Origin: Dallia pectoralis
Lineage: Eukaryota > Chordata > Actinopteri > Esociformes > Umbridae
Length of the DNA: 64,000 nt
Assembly: GCA_029465975.1 (NCBI GenBank)
Contig: CM055740.1
Location: 7,836,234-7,900,233 of the forward strand
Direction: 5' to 3'
Position 1 is the stretch's first letter. Every line of letters starts with the position of its first letter. Below are positions 55,505 to 64,000 of the stretch, piece by piece. The notes beneath the pieces are model-generated. The model was not told the origin of the DNA. It worked only from the letters and a program-made list of their open reading frames with translations, and ran no database searches. Both the position numbers and the translations under genes were made by a program.

Positions 55505-57910
55505 GGCATCCATTTGTCAATTTTTATAACCGAGTGATGTTCTCGGATACAGTATGTGATTGGAAGGATGGGTGCATGCCATCGTTGCTGAATATTAAAG
55601 TTAATAACAATTATGAAATCATGTTAATCGACATAATCACACCACAGTCTATTTCCTGTTAATATGTGGATGTAGTGGCTAGTCAAGCCAATAGAGCAAC
55701 ATTTCTCAAATGTTTGTCCATCTCATGTTTAGAAGCCTGAGGTCCAAGTAAAGAAGTACCTGCGGTTGAAATATACCTGCAGGGTCTGACCTGGCAACTG
55801 GAGGGCACCGTAGTCCCCTGTGCTCCACATTTGACTGACACCAGCAGCACAGGACAGTGTTTCAGCTCAGCACCGCAAAGACAGAGAATAGGACAATAGA
55901 CACGACACAGCCAAGGCCATGACTATTACAGCACGCTGACGGTTCCAGGCCTGCTGACGCTAAACATCAGAATATATTAAACATCTAGAAAAAAAAGGCC
56001 TTCCAGTCTCATGTGAGAGATGATTAATGTATATGTGTTAATTTGGCTTCAGATCAAAGATGAGTTTGTGCGTTATGACCGATTCAGCAATTAGAAGACT
56101 CCACTATTCACAAATCACTTGGAAACAACGCACCAACATCACCTCCCACACAGTCCGCCAACGAACGTTCATTTGCTCAAGGTAAAGTCAAGCCTGAAAT
56201 TGGAGTTTCTGATCCAGGAATATCATTTGTACTTCCTAATTTACTCAATCAGCAAAGTAAATAAAGCTGCCCTGGGTTCCTGTGATCTGATGAGCACACG
56301 CGGCTCGTCCGACCTTTCACCTTTCTGTCGGCGTCAGCCACTGCTTCATCGCAGGCACGGGCCTGGAAACCCGCGGTGTCATTTGCATAAGTTAATTTTT
56401 CGTTACGATCCCTCTCACAGCCGTGCCAGGCCAGGGAATAGAACTAATTACCATCCTGTTTCCATCCATTCAACTGTGCAATAGGAAGCATCTCACCAGC
56501 CCGGCACAAAAGACTCAAAGCAGAGAGCGGTGCCAGCGGTGCCAGCGATGCCAGCGGTGCCAGCGGTGCCATTGGGGACACAGTACCACTGCCTTGAGTT
56601 TGAGCAGTTACTTTAGAGGTAAATCTCAAGAAGAATTGCAAAATATTCATGAAGAAATTATCTTTTTGTTTTCTTTTTCCCCTGGTGGATGTGAAGGGTG
56701 GAACAGCACACTAAATCTTGACTGTCGTGTTTTCTCCTCAGGTGAACAGAGTCCCTTCATCTATGACAGATGGCAGGGAGATATTTTTACTCCCAAGATC
56801 TGACTGCAGACCAGCTGGTATTGAAATCCTACTTTTAAACCCCTCTTTTAATTGACTTTAAATTAGGACAAACGATTTCAAAAACCGAATGTTAACTGAC
56901 TTTTTGGAGTCAAGTTTACCACTTTCACAGATGTTCCCCGCTGGTGGTGCCCTCTGCACAATTTGCAGTTCTGAATACCTGCACGTTTACTTATCCATGT
57001 CAATTGCACATCCTATCTCATTTGACTCATACATCAGCTCATTGACACATTGCCCTGCCCTATCATTTCTGCGCTACACTTTTTCACTTCTGGTTGGATG
57101 CAAACTGCATTTTTTTATACTGTACTTGTACTGTTCAATGACATACAATCTAATCTGATGCATTCTGTACATCAATCACCATACGTTCTCAATGTTGCAC
57201 AGTATTGCATACCTGTTAAGTATGCATGACTTGGTATGTTATCCTGCTTAGACGTGTGAACAGTAGATTGTTTCGAATACATGGGGGGGTTGTGTTTCCT
57301 TAGGTTCTACCTGTGATTGGTACCAGAGATCTGGGAGAGCTACTGGAAGGATCTCGTTCCACTGGGCCGTTCCACTGGGCCGTTCCACTGGGCCAAGAGG
57401 TAAAGGAGTGCTCCGGAAGCTTCCCTCTGAGTCCATCTTCCCCCGTGCTTCAGCCAGTCAGAACCACCAGCAAAGCCCAACTGGAGCCTTCAACATCGTC
57501 AAGGTCCACATGATACTGGGCCGTATCATAAATGTGAACTTCATCTGGAGATCCAAGGCGGTGCAGACGGGGTTGCGCTGGAGTAAACATGTTCTCCTTC
57601 TGAACACCCAGGAGGGTGCCTGTGTTTGTGAGGAACTGACACTCCAGCTGGGTTGTTTTGCAGTCTGAGCTTCTAAAGGAGTGCCTGACATCACAGAGGA
57701 GGGAGGTGGGGGGTGGGAGGAGGGAGGTGGGGGTGGGAGGAGGGAGTGCTGCAGAAGCACACCAAGTCCCCAGAGGTGTACAAAGTCAGCCGAGCGTAAA
57801 AACTCCTGACCCACAGGAACGGACTGGGGGCCGAGAGGAAGGGCCAGCTGATCACCGTAGCAACAATGTCCCTGGTGAGTCACCGCTGGGGAAGGGAGGA
57901 GTCACATAAG
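55505..57910. other. non-coding stretch, small repeats, possible conserved block
   Basis: Apart from the dispersed repeat, it holds a 9-bp GCCAGCGGT array (about 56,530-56,570), a 13-bp CCACTGGGCCGTT triplicate (about 57,358-57,397) and a G-rich duplication (about 57,697-57,748). About 56,130-56,480 looks like a conserved non-coding element (GCATAAGTTAATTTTTCGTT). A weak exon-like frame ends at a GTGAGT donor at 57,875. No firm gene. Confidence 0.35.
55561..55859 (+). repeat. dispersed repeat, copy A (interrupted)
   Basis: 55,561-55,626 and 55,819-55,859 are similar to adjacent parts of the reverse complement of 58,981-59,083 (for example GATGGGTGCATGCCATC, ATAACAATTATGAAATCATG and CTGACACCAGCAGCACAGGA). 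About 190 bp at 55,627-55,818 has no counterpart in the other copy. It belongs to an unnamed interspersed repeat family. Confidence 0.75.
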
Positions 57911-58268
57911 AGAGAGACAGGCAGACAGAAACACTGACAGAAAGACGTCAGGGAGACACACACACACACACAGAGAAGACAGGCAGACAGGCAGAAAAAC
58001 TGACAGAAAGATATCAGGGAGACAGACACGCACACACACAAAACAGAGAAGAAAGGCAGACAGGCAGGCAGGCAGACAGACAGACAGACAGACATGCAGA
58101 CAGACAGACAGACAGACAGACAGACAGGCAGACAGACAGACAGACAGGCAGACAGGCAGACAGGCAGGCAGACAGGCAGGCAGACAGGCAGACAGGCAGA
58201 CAGGCAGACAGCAGGCAGACAGCAGGCAGACAGCAGGCAGACAGCAGGCAGACAGACAGACAGGCAGG
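57911..58268 (+). repeat. CAGA/GGCAGACA simple-sequence array
   Basis: Starts with two diverged copies of a roughly 80-bp block (GACAGGCAGACAG ... ACTGACAGAAAGA ... CAGGGAGACA) and then becomes a pure mixture of CAGA and CAGG tetramers, ending with GCAGGCAGACA units. Spurious cysteine- and leucine-rich frames occur on the minus strand. Confidence 0.93.
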
Positions 58269-61200
58269 GGGTCCATTGGTTCTGATACGATGGTCCCACA
58301 TCCATGTCTGTGTGTCTTGTCACAAGCTATTCTTCCACTCAGACGGTGAGAAAGACACAGAGGTGGAAGAACTACAAAATCAAAGTTCTTCGGTGCTTTC
58401 ACCAGTTTTGGGAAGTTTCAAATTAAGGGTCGGCAGGTAAAGAATTCCCTTAAACTGGTGAACTCAGAGGGCTCATCTGATTTTCACTACTATCCATTTC
58501 TCCTGCATTCAACGTTAACTCGAGAACTGATTGTTCGATCACCATCTAATCTACCTAAACATGTGTCCTTGTTAGGAGACGATCAACGTTATTCCCTTTA
58601 CTTGTGAGAGATCAGAATGTTTTCGCTCATCCAAGAATGTACCAATTATCCAGACTGTAGGTCACAAGGGGTGGCCGTGGTGAGCTTGCAAGAAATGTAA
58701 CCTAGGAAAGTTTTTGTACAATTTTACCGCACAATAACTGTACTCTTGTCTGAATTATAAAAATAAAAATGCAGGTGTCACGGGGTGGACGATTGTGTGG
58801 GAATTGTGTGTAGTGTTGTGTGACAATTGTGTATGGTTTTCTTTTGGAGTGTTTGCATGTTGCGTAGTTATTTCATTGCTACCCCTTTAACACTTTAATC
58901 GCGAGTACGGCCCAGGGGTTGTGTGTTTGGGAGAAGCGTATTCCAAGATATGGTGCTAGCTATTGGGTTGAGTCCACCATCACTGTCCTGTGCTGCTGGT
59001 GTCAGTGAAATGTTGAGCACATGATTTCATAATTGTTATTTACTTATTAATATTCACCAAAGATGGCATGCACCCATCTTTCCGCATTTAGTCTGTACAT
59101 TGTTTACCTCTGTGTGGTACTGGCCCCGCTTTCTCTGTGTCTAGGTGGAAAGCTGCGGATACGCTGACAGTGGTGGAGTAACTGGGAATTCTACGTATTG
59201 ACTTACCTCTGGCTGTGGGGAAGATCAACTGCAATTTTAGCTTTTATATACTAAGAACTTTTTGATAAATAAATAACTATTTCCATAGTACTTAGTGTTA
59301 CCTAGGTGGCGTTGTCCAGCAACATTTTAAATTGCCCTCAACCGCTGCCACGGGCCGCATAAAGCGTGTTTGAGCAGACAGCACTAAATAGCCTTACTGA
59401 ATCATTTGTACTGACAAACACATATGTACCATATGTACACGGTAGCACCAAATGTTCACCATCAGGTGGACTTCATTGCTCCCAATGGCAAAACAATTGG
59501 GGTGAAATGCATCTCTTTTCAGACTAATATAAAGGTAAGCATGTGAGCTTGCACATGTGGACAGCTTAATAGCACCACCTAGTGGTTAATTGAAAGTTGC
59601 TCTCATTTGGTCGTGTCGTGATTGACAATTATTTTGCTTGTAGGAGTTGTGGGCTAATTTCCATTTCCTGAACTTACCATTCCCGGACCGCGACGCCTCC
59701 AACAACACCGCAGTGTCACAATCGCCGAAGCCTGATTTTTGTCTCTTCCTCCGCTGGCCCGGATAGCGTCACTTGCATTCAGCACACTATGCAGATATTA
59801 ATCAACAAAAAACCTAGGGAACCGCTCTTTCTGATGTCGATGGGTAGAAGCACAAACAAATAGCCTTTGGGTTAGGGTTAGTGAGTTCTCCCCAAGCAAG
59901 GCACACAACACAGAATTTATAGGGGGAAAACAGCCAATACTAAACTCCCTGTCTAATTAGCAACTCACTACAGGTGTGATTAATGATATACCCCCTGGCT
60001 CCATTTACTCGTTCCTGACCTGTGACCTATCCAAGCCTCCATGCCTCCTTGGTCCTTTCACAGATGCTCTATCGCCGCATGAAGTTGTGCGAATGGAATA
60101 CATTGGGAAAGACTCTTTAAAGTGTGTTTTGGGTGGTACTAAAAAAATAAGCCTCAGGTCTGTTCTAGGACTACGGTTAAAGCACACGTGCATTTATTGA
60201 TCTGGTTGATGGATTCTGATCATGACAAACATTGACGTGGCCCATAAGGTTATGTGTTTTTATAATCTTTACACAGCACAGCCAATAAAGGACTGGCCAC
60301 GCCTCAGAGGCTGGTTTTTCTCTAGCTTTTTCCTAAATTTGTCATTGACCTGTGCATTAACTGTGTCTGTGGGTGTCTGTAAAACCTTTGTGACTGCAGG
60401 TGTAAAAAGTGTTCTAAAAGAAATGTCATTGATTGATTGATTGAAGACTATTGGCTTAATGGGCACGTATTAAATGCAGTTTTTTTTTTACAAATATTGC
60501 TTTAAAAGCACGCTATCAACGAAAGAACACTTTGATACCAGTGATTCTTACAAAGCATTTGTCAGGCGCGTCTTTTAAACAGAACAGCAGATGGCAGTGG
60601 TGTTACATATTTCTGTATGCGCACAAACACTAACCACTTGGGGTAGCATTGTGGGTAAATGGTGTGCTTGTATGGAGGATTTCAACTGGTAATATCATGA
60701 TTAAAGTGTTAAAGGACAACAAGAGGTGGACTGTTTATCTGAGGCTATATTCTGGGTTTGTACGAATCAGCTACCTTATCGATTATGTATCAAACAATCT
60801 CCCATGATGTTCAGTATTCTCTTATTCTTGCCTTCTCATTTTTATTACTTAGACCTTTTTTAGTTTGTTGTTAAATAAGAGATATTGTTCTTGAAATTGA
60901 TGAAAATCATATATGGCAGAGATGCTATATATTTTCAGCTGGTGGTACAGTGTTACCGGTAGCTACTAGTGCAGTCTAAATAGAAAATGTTACTGGATGT
61001 TCCTTCACGTTGAAACGGATGGGGACCATCTATAGGATCTTCAAGGAAACATTTTTTTTTCTTGTATTTTCCCTCAAAAATTATTTCATGCTGAAAATCC
61101 CGGAAAAATTACATTTGACGAAACAATAAAAATGGGTTCTTTGAAGAACCCAATGTAAAGGATCATCAAATAAATTCTGTGAATTTCACCAGAGCCTCAG

Positions 61201-62540
61201 TATAAACTCCCAAACACTCACCTTTTTATTGTGTGTGTTTTGTGTTTATACATTTGCACCCGTTTCATCTACAACCAAGCAACAGTATTGATTAAGCACC
61301 GCAGCAATTAATAATGTTATTTCTGACTTACTGATCTGAACAATCCAGACAGACATTTGAGCTGAAAACACTTAGAGACAGTTTGGTAAAATGCAGGTTT
61401 AGCTAAAACGCCCACGAACAGAATAGGCAGATTTGGAGGAACGCGTTATCCCACCAAGCAATAAATGACCACAGTACCTGACCACGTCAAGTTTGTTGAT
61501 ACCCTCAAACTGAATGGTTCACAATAGATAGTGTTGTCTTGGTGCAGTAGCCGTGTATAGTACTACAGGCTCAAAAGTTTAGCAACCAGGCTAGGTTAAT
61601 ACACACAGAGCAGGCTCCAGCCCGTATCCAGGTTCTGCCCTTGGGAAATGTTCTACATCCATAATACACCTGTGCCATGTTAAGGAAACTCGTGGACTTT
61701 ACTTAATTAGCTTCGGTGTTACTGTAATCAATTCTAATGAAGCAGAATGTTAATGAAGAAGTCCAACCAGGAGAGACCTGAGCAGAGCAGCTGGCTGCTG
61801 TGCATTTAGACAGCCAGGCCGTGTGGCACAACTGTTTACTGTGAACCATAGACTACAGCGACTAATTAATATAGATAGGACATTAAGACTTGCGATAGGG
61901 TATTAATGGTGTGCCTTCCAATATGTTTTATAGTCCTTTGCCATGGAATTCAGCTGCTGTGTATTTGTCTTCGTAACAATTAATCACACTGGGACAATAA
62001 ATATATTTTTATATGCGAATGGAGATATTGCAATTCTATCAATTTCTTTGTCTCTCAATATAGTGGGAACCTCTCAAACCTATAAACAAAGAGTGAAAAC
62101 GTATTTTAGGGGTTTGGACCTTTTTATAGTACCCAAATAATAGGGCCAGTATAAGAACCATAGTTATTTCAAGAAGCCCTGGGGAGAGGACAGGGGTAAT
62201 TAGGTACATGTTGACTTAAAAAAAGTGAACAAATTTGAACTCAGTGCTCACGGGGAATGAAATGATTTCCAATTGGGAGTTGTTAACATGGAGGGATACA
62301 TCTATTAGTGGCTTTCTGTAATGTCATCAATTATTCTCTCAGGTCAACCATGATGGTGTTTTTTGCTAGCCATTCATTTTACTTAATCACGTTAAGGTGG
62401 TCGGGAAGCAGACCCTCAGTCCAATTTCTCCCGAGCATTCAGAACAGCTCCTTGTGGATTTTCTAAGCTCTCTCGTTTTGCTTGGTATGGGCCCCGCTCT
62501 GAGGTTCTGCAAATCATCCTATGTGGTTCTGTGGTGGTTT
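58269..62540. other. longest low-repeat stretch, no gene seen
   Basis: A/T-rich unique sequence apart from dispersed-repeat copy B. Minor items: TTAGGG twice at about 59,871-59,882; a hairpin at 61,133-61,152 (TGGGTTCTT, 2-nt loop, AAGAACCCA), a motif seen in palindromic fish repeats; a GATTGATTGATTGA run near 60,429. No open frame over 85 codons and no convincing exon. Confidence 0.45.
58981..59083 (-). repeat. dispersed repeat, copy B (uninterrupted)
   Basis: The reverse complement aligns with 55,561-55,626 and 55,819-55,859 without the 190-bp interruption. It is the opposite orientation, about 3.4 kb away. Confidence 0.75.
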
Positions 62541-64000
62541 TAACCAAGTCCAGTGAGCATGGTCACTATTGACCAATGAACCCAAGTCCAGTGAGTATGG
62601 TCACTATTGACCAGTGAACCCAAGTCCAGTGAGTATGGTCACTATTGACCAATAAACCCAAGTCCAGTGAGTATGGTCACTATTGACCAGTGAACCCAAG
62701 TCCAGTGAGAATGGTCACTATTGACCAATAAACCCAAGTCCAGTGAGTATGGTCACTATTGACCAATAAACCCAAGTCCAGTGAGTATGGTCACTATTGA
62801 CCAATGAACCCAAGTCCAGTGAGCATGGTCACTATTGACCAATGAACCCAAGTCCAGTGAGTATGGTCACTATTGACCAGTGAACCCAAGTCCAGTGAGC
62901 ATGGTCACTATTGACCAATGAACCCAAGTCCAGTGAGTATGGTCACTATTGACCAGTGAACCCAAGTCCAGTGAGTATGGTACTATTGACCAATAAACCC
63001 AAGTCCAGTGAGCATGGTCACTATTGACCAATGAACCCAAGTCCAGTGAGTATGGTCACTATTGACCAGTGAACCCAAGTCCAGTGAGTATGGTCACTAT
63101 TGACCAATGAACCCAAGTCCAGTGAGTATGGTCACTATTGCCCAGTGAACCCAAGTCCAGTGAGTATAGTCACTATTGACCAGTGAACCGAAATCCAGTG
63201 AGTATAGTCACTATTGACCAATAAACCCAAGTCCAGTGAGTATAGTCACTATTGACCAGTAAACCCAAGTCCAGTGAGTATAGTCACTATTGACAAATGA
63301 ACCCAAGTCCAGTGAGTATGGTCACTATTGACAAATGAACCCAAGTCCAGTGAGTATGGTCACTATTGACAAATGAACCCAAGTCCAGTGAGTATAGTCA
63401 CTATTGACAAATGAACCCAAGTCCAGTGAGCATGGTCACTATTGACCAATGAACCCAAGTCCAGTGAGTATGGTCACTATTGACAAATGAACCCAAGTCC
63501 AGTGAGCATGGTCACTATTGACCAATGAACCCAAGTCCAGTGAGTATGGTCACTATTGACCAGTGAACCCAAGTCCAGTGAGTATAGTCACTATTGACCA
63601 ATGAACCCAAGTCCAGTGAGTATGGTCACTATTGCCCAGTGAACCCAAGTCCAGTGAGTATAGTCACTATTGACCAATGAACCCAAGTCCAGTGAGTATG
63701 GTCACTATTGCCCAGTGAACCCAAGTCCAGTGAGTATAGTCACTATTGACCAGTGAACCCAAATCCAGTGAGTATAGTCACTATTGACCAGTAAACCCAA
63801 GTCCAGTGAGTATGGTCACTATTGACCAGTGAACCCAAGTCCAGTGAGCATGGTCACTATTGACCAATGAACCCAAGTCCAGTGAGTATAGTCACTATTG
63901 ACCAGTGAACCCAAGTCCAGTGAGCATGGTCACTATTGACCAATGAACCCAAGTCCAGTGAGTATGGTCACTATTGACCAATGAACCCAAGTCCAGTGAG
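62541..64000 (+). repeat. 38-bp minisatellite, at least 38 copies, runs off the window
   Basis: The unit is AACCCAAGTCCAGTGAGTAT followed by GGTCACTATTGACCAATG. Variants: GCATGG or TATAG for TATGG, CCAGTG, CCAATA or ACAAATG at the end, and GCCCAG for GACCAG. A block with the GCCCAGTG and AAATCCAG variants (63,119-63,200) recurs near 63,610-63,775. The array continues past the window end. Confidence 0.97.

Noticed and set aside
57880..58402. Cysteine/leucine-rich minus-strand frames of up to 166 codons
   Set aside because: Translation of a CAGA/CAGG simple-sequence array.
59871..59882. Interstitial telomere sequence
   Set aside because: Only two TTAGGG-like units; expected by chance and too short to indicate a chromosome end or fusion.

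Overview
The window looks like a stretch of ray-finned fish (teleost-type) chromosome with no protein-coding host gene I can recognise. The evidence is indirect: abundant (CA)n/(TG)n microsatellites, very many minisatellites, degenerate tRNA-derived SINE heads, and a full-length Ty3/gypsy retrotransposon whose Gag is of the PNMA (Barthez-like) type known from fish. The species cannot be fixed from the sequence.

Layout. 1-31.5 kb is non-coding DNA cut up by tandem arrays: 60-bp (6.3 kb), 31-bp (7.7-9.5 kb), 41-bp (10.3-11.2 kb), 19-bp G-rich (11.5-12.2 kb), 19-bp (17.0-17.6 kb), 11-bp (18.4-18.9 kb), 36-bp (19.3-19.9 kb), 21-bp (22.6-23.2 kb), 44-bp (23.9-26.6 kb), 25-bp (28.1-28.8 kb) and 25-bp (30.3-30.7 kb). 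31,502-40,150 is an apparently intact LTR retrotransposon. 41,139-43,610 is a terminal-inverted-repeat DNA element that carries a promoter and the remains of a small spliced gene on the minus strand. 43.6-64 kb is again non-coding with arrays of 22 bp (45.8 kb), 20 bp (47.6-49.3 kb), a 52/63-bp tRNA-Ala-derived unit (50.4-51.5 kb), 25 bp (52.7 kb), 21 bp (53.9 kb), about 47 bp (55.1 kb), CAGA-type (58 kb) and 38 bp (62.5 kb to the window end). Tandem repeats take up roughly a quarter of the window.

The retrotransposon is the best-supported functional unit. Its two LTRs are 1,104 bp each and differ at only three positions. It has a TATG target duplication, a 19-nt primer site matching tRNA-Arg(ACG), a polypurine tract, an intact 560-codon gag and an intact pol. 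Pol has no plausible AUG and lies in the -1 frame of gag. At the end of gag, TTTAAAC is followed directly by the gag stop, a 5-nt spacer, and sequence that folds into an H-type pseudoknot (12-bp stem 1, 7-bp stem 2). This predicts Gag-Pol synthesis by -1 ribosomal frameshifting.

The long open frames inside the minisatellites come from stop-free repeat units and are not annotated as genes. Several A/T-rich, low-repeat blocks (notably 9.7-10.2, 13.9-15.2, 21.6-21.8, 46.5-46.7, 49.6-49.9 and 56.1-56.5 kb) have the look of conserved non-coding elements, but that needs alignment to other fish genomes.
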